Shown here one piece after another: positions 51,412 through 61,100 of a stretch of DNA of 64,000 nucleotides. A model generated the notes under the pieces. The model was given only the letters and a program-made list of their open reading frames with translations, searched no databases and was not told the DNA's origin. The translations under genes and the position numbers were made by a program. This DNA comes from JBBQWZ01 sp038210135 (GTDB lineage Bacteria > Acidobacteriota > Terriglobia > Bryobacterales > Bryobacteraceae). The stretch is taken from NCBI GenBank assembly GCA_038210135.1, contig JBBQWZ010000028.1:1-64000 (forward strand), read 5' to 3'. The stretch's first letter is position 1, and the number at the start of each line of letters is the position of its first letter.

Positions 51412-52833
51412 TTAAAACCACCATCCAATTCCCAGATTGATTCCGTCCACGGCGCGGACGACCGCGCTGCGGTTGCGGTTGAATACATAGTCGAATTTGA
51501 TCGCGACGTCGGCGATCGGCTTCAGCGTAACGCCGGTCACCCACGACGACCGGTCGAATTCCGGAAGCGCGACGAAACCCGGCGCCATGCGGAACTGCGT
51601 GTTGTAGCTCTCGTAGCGGCCGAAAGCAATCAGGTCCATGCGGACCTTGCGAGGCAGCACGTGGACCGCTGGCTCCATGTAATAGCCGCGCATCTGACGC
51701 CCCACGTTCGGATTGACACCAGTTTGCCGCTCGAGGAATCGATTCAGCTCCGCCGTCCGCGAGATCCACGTCTGCGCGAACAGTCCTCGGAAATCGAACC
51801 GGCGGAAGCTGTAGCGTCCGTCGAATTCGCCGATGGTGACGCCCGGATTGACGCCCCGTGTCCGGAAACCAGCGTGTCCCGTGTAGAAGCTCGTACCCAG
51901 GGTCAAGCGCCGGACTCCGGCATACTCGACGCGCGCCATCTTCGCGGGATTTCTAAGCGAGCCATCGAAGCCATTCGTCTTGCCTTCCGCGAGACCGAAC
52001 TCCGCGCCGAAACGGCTCGCATCGAGCGACGACGCGACGTACGCGCGATAGCGGAACCCTCTGCCAAGATCACCTGTCAAGCCGACACCAAGCTCCCGCC
52101 AGGTGGTCGGAATAATGACGGTTTCGACGAAGGTCCGCTCGACGCCGTTGAAAGAGGGGGGCTCGTGGCGCTCATTCTGAATGCCCATGGGAGTCAGCAG
52201 CATTCCCGCGCGGAAATTCATCCAGGGCTTGACGAGGAAATCGACGTAGGCTTGTTCAACGGCCAGCTCGCCCGTCGATTCGCCGCCCGCCACCAGAGCA
52301 TGCTCGACCTCCAACTCGCTCCAGAATTTGATCCGGTCGGAGAAGCTGTGTCCGAATAGCAGGACGAAGCGATGAAAGTCGGGCCGGAACGCATCGCCGC
52401 GGTCCTTGTTGGCATGCATCTCCATGTAGCCGGCAAAGGGAAGTCGCGTCTCCGCGTCAGCGGATTTTTGGAAATCGCCGCTCACCGAAACAGACTCGAG
52501 ACCGCTGCCAGTGGTCCCTGATTTCGAAAGCCCGCCCGGAGCAGGGAAAAGTCCGGCTCCGCTAGCCGAGGCGATGACGGGCGGTGTTTCGCCGCCACCG
52601 GAACGCCGCGCCAGCAGAGCGTCCATCTTCAACTCCAGGTCTAGGATTCGCTGAGCCAAGTCACCGGCCGACAAATTCGTGGCGAAACTTGGATCCAGCA
52701 GCCGTAGCTTTCGCTCTACCTCGGTGACCCGCCGCGCCAGATCCGGCTCAGTTTGTCCGAATCCATGCGCTGCGAACGCGAAGGTACAGAAACAAAACGC
52801 CAGCGGCCTCACCCAAAGCGAACAAGTTAACAT
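51412..52833 (-). CDS. Outer-membrane beta-barrel (porin-like) protein
   Basis: A 473-aa protein. The ATG at 52833 starts a signal peptide (LAFCFCTFAFAAHGFGQ); a TTG at 52848 would add five residues. An N-terminal heptad-like helical segment (DLARRVTEVERKLRLL, then AQRILDLELKMDALLA) is followed by strand-rich sequence with alternating aromatics that ends in IGWWF, a typical barrel end. This resembles phosphate-selective porin O/P-like proteins. It starts the minus-strand trio with the CuA and di-haem genes, separated from the CuA start by one base. Confidence 0.78.
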   Translation of the reverse strand: MLTCSLWVRPLAFCFCTFAFAAHGFGQTEPDLARRVTEVERKLRLLDPSFATNLSAGDLAQRILDLELKMDALLARRSGGGETPPVIASASGAGLFPAPGGLSKSGTTGSGLESVSVSGDFQKSADAETRLPFAGYMEMHANKDRGDAFRPDFHRFVLLFGHSFSDRIKFWSELEVEHALVAGGESTGELAVEQAYVDFLVKPWMNFRAGMLLTPMGIQNERHEPPSFNGVERTFVETVIIPTTWRELGVGLTGDLGRGFRYRAYVASSLDASRFGAEFGLAEGKTNGFDGSLRNPAKMARVEYAGVRRLTLGTSFYTGHAGFRTRGVNPGVTIGEFDGRYSFRRFDFRGLFAQTWISRTAELNRFLERQTGVNPNVGRQMRGYYMEPAVHVLPRKVRMDLIAFGRYESYNTQFRMAPGFVALPEFDRSSWVTGVTLKPIADVAIKFDYVFNRNRSAVVRAVDGINLGIGWWF

Positions 52834-53033
52834 ATCATCGAAGTCCAATCCAGTTACGATTAATTCAGATTAGTTTACTATAGTTAACCGATCCACGGGA
52901 AGTGGAGTAGTTGACGGTCCGATGGCGACTGGGCACGTTAATTCTCGTTCAGATCCGGCCAGTTAGGCCGCCCTGGGCGAACAAACATCAACTTTCATGC
53001 CGGTTGTGCGTTTAATAGAGTAGGCAGGAATCA

Positions 53034-54938
53034 ATGCTGATCAGATCCGTCCTAGCAGTCATCCTTTCGTTCTCACTCGCGGCGCCGAGTCTTCCCGGCA
53101 AGACTACCAAGCCGAAGGCCGTAAAAGAGAAATCCGGCGACGACCTAAAGCTGTTTTCGGTCAAGTTGAACAAGGACGAACAGATCCGTTTCGCGTTGGA
53201 CCGGCTGACGTTCGGCCCGAGGGTTGGCGATTTTGAAGCGGTGAAAAAGGTCGGTGTTAAGAAGTGGATCGACCTGCAGTTGCATCCGGACAAAATCAAG
53301 GAGAATCCGGTGCTCGAAGCCAAGCTCGCGCCACTGGATTCCCTGCGCATGACGGAGAAGGAAGCCGGGCAGAATTATCCCACGCAACAGCTGATTGCCC
53401 AGGTCGCCCGTGGACGCGCTCCGCTGCCGGAGGATCCGATTACGCGATCCGCCGTCGAGCGGCTGGTCCAACGATACAAGGTGAAGAAAACCGAAGGAAA
53501 AGAGGCAGCGACGCGGGAAGAAGACATGATCGAGCCGGCGGTTTCGCTTGAGGATCTTCTCACCGCCGACGACATTAAGACGTTGCGGAATGGTAAGCCG
53601 GACGATCGCAAGGCGATCCTGGCGAAGTTCGACGAAGACAAGTATGAGCAGCTTGCGATTGCGCTTCCGCAGGGAATGCGGTTCGGCAATATGCCGTTCG
53701 CGCCGCTTCCGCTACGCCGCATGTTCATGAAAGCCACTGCGCCGCAGCAGATTCTGGCGAATGATTTGAATGAAGGCAAACTGTTCCGCGCCTCGTATTC
53801 GAACCGTCAGCTGGAAGAGCTGATGGTGGACTTCTGGTACAACCATTTCAACGTGTATCTGGATAAGGGCTCCGACCGGCTTTTCGTCCCGACTTACGAG
53901 CGCGACGCGATCCGGCCCTATGTGTTCGCGAACTTCCACGACCTGCTGAAGGCCACTTCGGAAAGTCCCGCGATGTTGTTTTACCTGGACAATTGGCAAT
54001 CCGTCGGGCCGCCTCCGCCGAACGCGCGTCCCGCTGCCAAGAATGCGCCGAAGCGTCCGGTTCGCGGACTGAACGAGAACTACGGTCGTGAGCTTCTTGA
54101 GCTTCACACGCTTGGCGTGGACGGCGGCTACACGCAGAAAGATATCATCGAAGTCGCACGCTGCTTCACTGGCTGGACGATTCGTGAGCCGCGGCTCGGC
54201 GGTGGATTCTGGTACAACGACAAGGTCCACGATAAGGGCGAGAAGGTGGTCCTCGGGGTTACGATTCCGGCCGGCGGCGGCAAAGAAGACGGCGAGAAGG
54301 TGCTGGACATTCTGATGAAGCATCCTTCGACAGCGAAGTTCATTTCGCGGAAGCTGGCCACGCGATTCGTTTCCGACAATCCGCCCGCCGCGCTGGTGGA
54401 TCGGATGGCGCAGACGTTTACGGCGAGCTCCGGCGACATCCGCCTGGTGATGAAAACCATGCTTGAATCCAAGGAATTCTGGTCGCGCGGCGCAGAGCAC
54501 GCGAAGATCAAGACTCCGTTTGAAATGGTCGCGAGCGCTATCCGCGCCGTCGGAGCGGAGATCGATTTCGGTTCGAATCTCGCGAATCAGCTTCAGCAAT
54601 TGGGACAGCCGCTGTACCGCAAAGTAGAGCCGACGGGCTATTCCGCGGTAAATGCGGAGTGGGTGAACTCGGCTGCACTGTTAGGCCGGATGAATTTCGC
54701 GCTCGCTTTGGCACAGAACAAAGTCGCCGGCGTAACAGTAGATACGGCGAGGTTCCCGGAATCGACCGATACGCTCGTCATCGCGCGCCAATTACTGAAC
54801 CGCGAAGTGACGCCGGCGACGCGAGCTGCGATCGCACTCGCGCTCGACGAGCAGTTGAAGAAGAACCCGAAAGCGAAACCATCGCCGGCGTTGATTGCCG
54901 GATTGATTCTAGGTTCGCCCGACTTTCAGCGTAAGTAA
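53034..54938 (+). CDS. Secreted DUF1800 protein
   Basis: A 634-aa exported protein. A signal peptide (MLIRSVLAVILSFSLAAPSL) is followed by the DUF1800 body: FALDRLTFGPRVGDFEAVKK at the start, LEELMVDFWYNHFNVYLDKG, NYGRELLELHTLGVDGGYTQ, VARCFTGWTI and KFISRKLATRFVSDNPPAA. The function is unknown, but the family nearly always pairs with DUF1501, as here (18 bases downstream). The two may work together in an extracytoplasmic process. Confidence 0.92.
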   Translation: MLIRSVLAVILSFSLAAPSLPGKTTKPKAVKEKSGDDLKLFSVKLNKDEQIRFALDRLTFGPRVGDFEAVKKVGVKKWIDLQLHPDKIKENPVLEAKLAPLDSLRMTEKEAGQNYPTQQLIAQVARGRAPLPEDPITRSAVERLVQRYKVKKTEGKEAATREEDMIEPAVSLEDLLTADDIKTLRNGKPDDRKAILAKFDEDKYEQLAIALPQGMRFGNMPFAPLPLRRMFMKATAPQQILANDLNEGKLFRASYSNRQLEELMVDFWYNHFNVYLDKGSDRLFVPTYERDAIRPYVFANFHDLLKATSESPAMLFYLDNWQSVGPPPPNARPAAKNAPKRPVRGLNENYGRELLELHTLGVDGGYTQKDIIEVARCFTGWTIREPRLGGGFWYNDKVHDKGEKVVLGVTIPAGGGKEDGEKVLDILMKHPSTAKFISRKLATRFVSDNPPAALVDRMAQTFTASSGDIRLVMKTMLESKEFWSRGAEHAKIKTPFEMVASAIRAVGAEIDFGSNLANQLQQLGQPLYRKVEPTGYSAVNAEWVNSAALLGRMNFALALAQNKVAGVTVDTARFPESTDTLVIARQLLNREVTPATRAAIALALDEQLKKNPKAKPSPALIAGLILGSPDFQRK

Positions 54939-54956
54939 GAGATCAGGAGACCAGTC

Positions 54957-56198
54957 ATGAATTCCCGACGCTTCTTTCTGAAGAGCTCCGCGCTCGCAAT
55001 GGCCGGAATCGGCGCTGCGCCGTTGTGGCTCGAACGCGCACTGTATGCCGCCGACGCTCCGAGTCCGCGCAAGAAAATCCTGGTTGCCCTTTTCCAGCGC
55101 GGTGCTATGGACGGGCTCAATGTGGTCGTGCCGTTTGGCGATCCGAATTACTACGCGCTTCGCCCAACGATTGCGATTCCGAAACCCAACGGCACTAACG
55201 ACGCGGCTCTCGATCTTGATGGCTATTTCGGACTGCATCCTTCGCTCGCGCCGATGAAGCAAATCTGGGATGCGAAGCAGTTGGCGATCGTCCAGGCGGT
55301 GGGGTCGCCAGACACGACGCGCTCGCATTTCGACGCGCAGGATTACATGGAATCCGGCACGCCGGGCCGCAAGGCGACGTCCGACGGCTGGTTGAATCGC
55401 GCGCTGCCTCCGGTGCAAGGCCGTCCATCGCCAGTGCGTGCCGTTAGCCTTGGACCCGCCCTTGCGCGGACTCTGCGCGGTCGGCAGGACGCGGTCGCGG
55501 TCAACAACCTTTCGGACTTCCAGGTCCGCGACACGCGCGGCGCCAGTGGCTTTGAAAGTATGTACGCGGGAAGCATGGACAAGGTCCTGAACGGAACTGG
55601 CCGCGAGACGTTTGAGGCGGTGAAGACGATTCAGGCGATCCAGAAGACTGCGTACGTCCCCTCGAACGGGGCGAAGTATCCGAACGGGCGGCTCGGTCCG
55701 GCGATGCAGCAGATTGCGCGGCTGATCAAAGCGGACGTTGGCCTCGAGGTGGCTTTCGCTGACATGGGCGGGTGGGATACGCACGTCAACGAAGTCGCGC
55801 AGAAGACAACCCAGGGCCAATTGGCGAATTTGCTCAACGAATTCGGTAGCGCGCTGGGTGCGTTCTATCAGGATATGGGCGACCGCATGGCCGACATCAC
55901 GGTTGTGACCATGTCCGAATTTGGCCGCACGGCGAAAGAGAACGGGAATCGCGGAACGGATCACGGTCACGCGAATTCGATGTTCGTGTTCGGCGGCGAA
56001 GTGAAGGGCGGCAAGGTATACGGCGATTGGCCGGGCCTCGACAAGGATCAGCTGTACGAAGGCCGCGACCTCGCGCTTACCACCGACTTCCGCGACGTTC
56101 TCGGCGAAGTGGTCGCGGGTCAACTCGGCAACAAGGACATCCGCAAGGTGTTTCCCGAGTACGATCCGAAGTTCCGCAATCTGCTGATCAACGCCTAG
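54957..56198 (+). CDS. DUF1501 protein (sulfatase-like fold)
   Basis: A 413-aa exported protein with a Tat-like signal (RRFFLKSSALAMAGIGAAPL). The DUF1501 domain shows FQRGAMDGLNVVVPFGDPNY, DTTRSHFDAQDYMESG, DMGGWDTHVNEV, VVTMSEFGRTAKENGNRGTDHGHAN (split) and GKVYGDWPGL. Its fold is of the alkaline-phosphatase superfamily and GTDHGHAN and SHFDAQ are metal-site positions, but enzymatic activity is not established. It follows the DUF1800 gene and is probably co-transcribed. Confidence 0.92.
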   Translation: MNSRRFFLKSSALAMAGIGAAPLWLERALYAADAPSPRKKILVALFQRGAMDGLNVVVPFGDPNYYALRPTIAIPKPNGTNDAALDLDGYFGLHPSLAPMKQIWDAKQLAIVQAVGSPDTTRSHFDAQDYMESGTPGRKATSDGWLNRALPPVQGRPSPVRAVSLGPALARTLRGRQDAVAVNNLSDFQVRDTRGASGFESMYAGSMDKVLNGTGRETFEAVKTIQAIQKTAYVPSNGAKYPNGRLGPAMQQIARLIKADVGLEVAFADMGGWDTHVNEVAQKTTQGQLANLLNEFGSALGAFYQDMGDRMADITVVTMSEFGRTAKENGNRGTDHGHANSMFVFGGEVKGGKVYGDWPGLDKDQLYEGRDLALTTDFRDVLGEVVAGQLGNKDIRKVFPEYDPKFRNLLINA

Positions 56199-56238
56199 AG
56201 AGAATCGAGTGGCGCCTGGGATGCCACACTAGAATCGA

Positions 56239-56994
56239 ATGAGTCGGTTCCAGTGGTGTGGTGTCCTCTTGGCGACTGCGATCGCAACAGCGCAGGGACC
56301 CATTTCGCTTGAGCATCCGGCCGCAGTCGTCGCCTTACAGGGCAACCTCGCGCACGTCCAGGGAATCGACATCGAAGGGCATCTCCTGTGGGTGAGTTCG
56401 GTTGATCGCGAAACGCGGCGTGGATTTCTCGATGTGTTCGATGCGCGGGCCGGCACGCGCATCCGCCACGTCGAGGTGCAGGACGGGGAGCGTTTTCACC
56501 CCGGCGGCATCTCTCTCGACGGCGATGCCGTTTGGATCCCGGTCGCGGAATACAAGCGTGCGTCGAGCAGCGTGATTCAGAAGCGGGACAAACGAACGCT
56601 GGCACTGCTGGCGAGCTTTCCGGTCGCCGACCACATCGGCTGCATCGCGGCGGGCCGCGGCCGGTTGATTGGCGGGAATTGGGACAGCCGCGAATTGTAT
56701 GAGTGGGACATGAGCGGCAAATTCTTGAACCGTGTAACAAATCCCAGCAAGACTTCCCATCAGGATATGAAACGGCGTGGCAATTATCTGGTGGCGTCGG
56801 GTCCAACCGGCCCGTTGGCCGGTTTGGTAGAATGGATGGAGTGGCCCTCGTTGCGGGTGGTTCGGAGCCTACGTGTTGGCAAAACCGACCGCGATATTCG
56901 TTATGCGAATGAGGGAATGACCGTCCGCGGAAGACGGCTCTATTTTTTGCCGGAAGATGGCCCAAGCAGGCTCTTTTTGTTCCGGCTGCCGTAG
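56239..56994 (+). CDS. Secreted DUF6454-like beta-propeller protein
   Basis: A 251-aa exported protein (signal through residue 18, TAIATAQ). The body is strand-rich: HVQGIDIEGHLLWVSSVDRE, ERFHPGGISLDGDAVWIPVA and DHIGCIAAGRGRLIGGNWDS read like propeller blades of the DUF6454 family. The function is unknown. It lies 40 bases downstream of DUF1501, so it may belong to the same transcript. Confidence 0.75.
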   Translation: MSRFQWCGVLLATAIATAQGPISLEHPAAVVALQGNLAHVQGIDIEGHLLWVSSVDRETRRGFLDVFDARAGTRIRHVEVQDGERFHPGGISLDGDAVWIPVAEYKRASSSVIQKRDKRTLALLASFPVADHIGCIAAGRGRLIGGNWDSRELYEWDMSGKFLNRVTNPSKTSHQDMKRRGNYLVASGPTGPLAGLVEWMEWPSLRVVRSLRVGKTDRDIRYANEGMTVRGRRLYFLPEDGPSRLFLFRLP

Positions 56995-57197
56995 TTTCAG
57001 CCCCTTTCCAGGAATCCGCCAGGTAGCGATTACAAAGTCTTACCAGAAATGCGCATTTTCCTCGAACTTTGGGCTGGTTAACAGCGTTATCCTAAAAGAC
57101 GGCGGAATCCTTCGAGGAGGCGAATGCATCCAAGAAGGCATAAACAGTCCCCGTTGACGACGCTAAGTAAGACTCAACTGACTGTAAGGAGATCGAA

Positions 57198-57527
57198 ATG
57201 AAAAAGATTCTGGGTGTTTTGACGGTTTTCGCGATGTCCACCGTGATGTTCGCTGCGGATAGCTATCGCGTGTCGTTGTACCAAAAGACGACGATTAATG
57301 GGACGGAATTCAAGGCCGGCGATATCAAGTTGGAGCTTTCGGGCGACAAGGCGATTCTGAAGCAGGGCAAAATCTCCACCGAGATCCCGGTGAAGATCGA
57401 AAACGCGAACGACAAATTCATCTACACGACGGTTGCTTATGAGAGCGGCTCGACGCAGGTGAAGGAAATCGTCCTGGCCGGTACCACCAAGAAGCTCTTA
57501 GTCTCGGGCGCTGTCAGCTCGAAGTAA
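57198..57527 (+). CDS. Small secreted beta-strand protein
   Basis: A 109-aa protein with a signal peptide (MKKILGVLTVFAMSTVMFAA) and a strand-rich mature part (SYRVSLYQKTTINGTEFKAG, DIKLELSGDKAILKQGKIST). The ribosome-binding sequence AAGGAGAT precedes the ATG. No domain family is certain; similar small secreted proteins are frequent in Acidobacteria. It ends 19 bases before a large inverted repeat that may terminate it. Confidence 0.65.
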   Translation: MKKILGVLTVFAMSTVMFAADSYRVSLYQKTTINGTEFKAGDIKLELSGDKAILKQGKISTEIPVKIENANDKFIYTTVAYESGSTQVKEIVLAGTTKKLLVSGAVSSK

Positions 57528-57545
57528 CAACCCTCCAGTTTCCGG

Positions 57546-57610
57546 CAGACGGGCGCACCGCGTCCGGTGAGAACACAGCGCGAACGCCACCCCTGGTTCG
57601 CGCCCGTCTG
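57546..57610 (+). terminator. Nested, competing hairpins after small secreted protein
   Basis: Outer arms CAGACGGGCG (57546-57555) and CGCCCGTCTG (57601-57610) are perfectly complementary over 10 bp. An inner stem GCGCGAAC (57578-57585) with GTTCGCGC (57596-57603) has an 8-bp perfect match and shares bases 57601-57603 with the outer stem. No T-run follows; a Rho-independent or structural role is inferred. Confidence 0.45.
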
Positions 57611-57733
57611 TCCTAAACTTCGTTACCCTACACACCAACCCGGCTCTCCAAGGAGCGTTTTCCGCAAAAGCGAAACGTGTCTTGTGCGAGAAATTTGCTA
57701 CACTGAAGTCGTTGTTCCCTACGCGAGTCATCC

Positions 57734-57809
<76 letters not shown>

Positions 57810-57998
57810 CCTCCTTCTGTCTGCCTTCCCTCCCATCTTGTAGTTTTCCTGAAATTTTCTTGAGAATTTACCGGACCCCCGAGCACTGACCTTTTTCACC
57901 CTTTGGCACCTTGTCGTGAGCTTCCCTGCGGCGCGTTCGCGTCCGGGTTAGTCTTTCGGCTAGCTTGATTCGCCAATCGTCACGTTCTGCAAAATTTG

Positions 57999-58027
57999 TT
58001 GACTCCAATCGTACGGAGTGATAGGCT
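57999..58027 (+). promoter_or_regulatory. Candidate promoter of TonB-dependent receptor gene
   Basis: TTGACT (57999-58004) is separated by 17 bp from TAGGCT (58022-58027). The -35 box matches the consensus at five of six bases; the -10 box matches at three. It is 92 bases before the receptor's ATG. Confidence 0.4.
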
Positions 58028-58118
58028 CCATTTAAATTGGCTAAACGAACGGGGTCCTAAAGAGAAGACTCGTTTAGTGAAAAGGGACGTCGCTTCTTGA
58101 CGATAGAGGAGTCTAAGT

Positions 58119-61100
58119 ATGCCTAGTCGCATGTTCTCGCTCGGTGCGCTGTTTGTTCTACTGGCTGCATCGCTTTCCTGGTCGCAAGATACTCGCGGAT
58201 CCATTACGGGCCGCGTCACGGATCCGAGTGGCGCAGTGATTCCCAATGCATCCGTTTCCGTTTCCAATCGGTCGATGGGCACACTGTCCGCGCTGACGAC
58301 AAGCACCGATGGTATCTATCGCGCACAACTGTTACAGCCGGGGCTTTATGAGATTACGATTGCCGCCGCGGGGTTCAAGAAAGCGGTGCGAAGCGCGGTC
58401 GAAGTCCGAATCGGCGACCGGCTGGAAATCGACGTCGCGCTCGAAGTCGGCGCGGGCGAACAACAGGTGACGGTGACGAGCGACGTTCCTCTCCTAAGCA
58501 CCGAGAGCGCGTCGGCAGGAACGGTGATTGACGCGCTGCGAGTGGCGAGCCTGCCCGTTTCGTATGGCAATCCGTTCCTCCTGATCGGATTGACCGCGGG
58601 CGTAACATTCAGTGGCAGCGTCCGGCTGGACCGGCCGTTTGAACCGACGCACATCGTGAACTTCTCGATGGGCGGCACGCGCGGCAACCTGAACGACATC
58701 ACGATCGACGGCGCGCCGACGACGGCCACGGCGAACGCGAACGAAGTGACCGCTGCGTACGTCCCGATGACGGACATTGTGCAGGAGTTCAAGGTGCAGA
58801 CGAACACCTTCGATGCGGCGTTTGGACAAACCCAGGGCGGCGTCACCAACATCAGCATCAAGAGCGGCACCAACAACTATCACGGCACGGCGGGATACAG
58901 CTTCCAGCGGCCGAGTTTCTGGGCGAACGATTTTTTCCTGAACAAATCCGGTGTTGGGCGGCCGGACTTCCTGTTCGACCGGTACGGCGGTTCGATCAGC
59001 GGTCCGGTGGTTTTGCCGAAGCTGTACAACGGTAAGAATAAGACGTTCTTCCTCTTCGGCTACGAATACATTAAGGATGCCAGGCCGCGGCATGACGACA
59101 CGACGAACACGGTTCCGACGCCGGCGATGCGGAGGGGGGACTTTTCCGCTCTGCTAACGCCGCCGGCGGGCACGGCTCCGATCGTGATTTACGATCCGGC
59201 GACGCGCGTTGCGATCGCGGGCGGACGCTTCCAGCAGACTCCGTTCGCCGGCAACAGGATCGATCCAGCCCGTTTCGACAAAGTGGGCGCGGCGATCCTG
59301 TCGTACTATCCGTCGACGGAAACGACGCCTGGCGATCCGCTGGGCCAGCAGAACTACCGCGACGCGACCACAGCCGAAAAGACCGGCTATTACAACCACA
59401 CGACGCGGGTGGATCAAAATATCGGCCAGAAGCAGCGCTTCTTTGTTCGCTACAGCGCGTATCAGCGCGACAGCACGTACAACAACTACTTCAATAACGA
59501 GTTCGTTGGGACGCAGTTCTACTTCTATTCGAAGGCGGCCGCTTTCGATCACGTGTACACGCTCTCGCCGACAATGCTGTTGAACACCCGCTATTCGTAT
59601 AGCCGGTTCATTCGCGGTTCCGATCAGCCGCCGTCGGCCATCGGATTCGATCTGACGAAGCTGGGATTTTCGCCGCAGTACATAAGCGAGGTTCCGGCCA
59701 GCCAGGTTCGCTTCCCGCGGGTCAACCTAACCGGTTACATCAGTAACGGCTCGACGAATGAGAATCGGCCGGTTATGAATCACACCTTCGCGTCGACTTT
59801 GACGAAGTCGATGGGCGCGCACTCGCTGCGCGGCGGAGTCGAATTACGCGTGTATCAGGAAACGGACCAGTTCAAGAGCAATCAGCAGACCGGGCAGTTC
59901 ACGTTTGGAACCACATGGACTCGCGGACCACTCGACAACTCCGCCGGATCGTCGGGCAGCATCGGCCAGTCGGTCGCGGCCTTGCTGCTTGGCCTGCCGG
60001 ATTCGGGCAGCATCACTCGGCAGTCGGATTACGCGGAACAGTCCAGATCATGGGGCTTCTTCTTCCAGGACGACTGGAAGGTGAGCAAGCGCCTGACGGT
60101 AAACCTCGGACTTCGCTACGAGTTTGAAACTCCGCTGACCGAGCGGTACAACCGCAGCGCGCTCGGTTTCGATACCAGCTATATTCAGCCGATTTCGGCG
60201 GCGGCGCAGGCGAAGTACGCGACCATCTTCCCCAACATCCCGGGCGGATTCGCGCAGCTTCCTCCCGAGGCCCTCGTTCTTCGCGGCGGAATGACCTTCC
60301 CCGGCGTTGGCGGCAACGGCCGCAACCTCTATAACACTCCGAAGAACGTGTTCATGCCGCGCGTCGGCCTGGCGTACAAGCTGACCGACAAAACGGTGGT
60401 TCGTTCCGGCTTCGGAATGTTCGCGGGCTTTCTCGGCGAACGCCGCGGAGACGTGATCCAGAACGGCTTCACGCAGAACACCAACATGGTTCTGTCCAAC
60501 GACAACGGATTGCACTTCATCAGCTCGCTGGCGAATCCGTTCCCGAACGGCGTCGCCGAGCCCGTGGGAGCCGCGGCCGGCCAGCAGACGTTCCTCGGAC
60601 AGACGTTCAGCTACTTCAACCAGAATCCGAAGATTCCGCTGACGATGCGCTGGGAGTTGAGCTTGCAACATGAATTCAAGGGCTTCCTGTTTGAAGGCGC
60701 TTATATTGGAAACAAGACCAACCACATTGAAATTTCGACCATCAACGGAACTACCGCGACGTTGGGCCGCAACATCAACGCGCTGCCGTACCAATACTTG
60801 AGCACGCTAAAGACCCGCGACGACGTGAACAACAACCTGCTGACCGCGACGTTCGCGAATCCGCTGGTAGGGTTAGTTGCCGGAAACAGCCAGCCGATCT
60901 ACACGGGCACCACGACCAACCGGCAGACGCTACTCTCGCCGTTCCCGGCGTTCGGCTCGAACGCAATCTATACGTCCGATAACTCGGGCTATAGCTGGTA
61001 TCACAGCGCGCAGTTCACGGCCTCGCGCCGGTTCGCTAAGGGCGTGACGGTGCAGGGAAGTTACACGTTCCAGAAGTGGATGCAGGCGACCAACCTGTTG

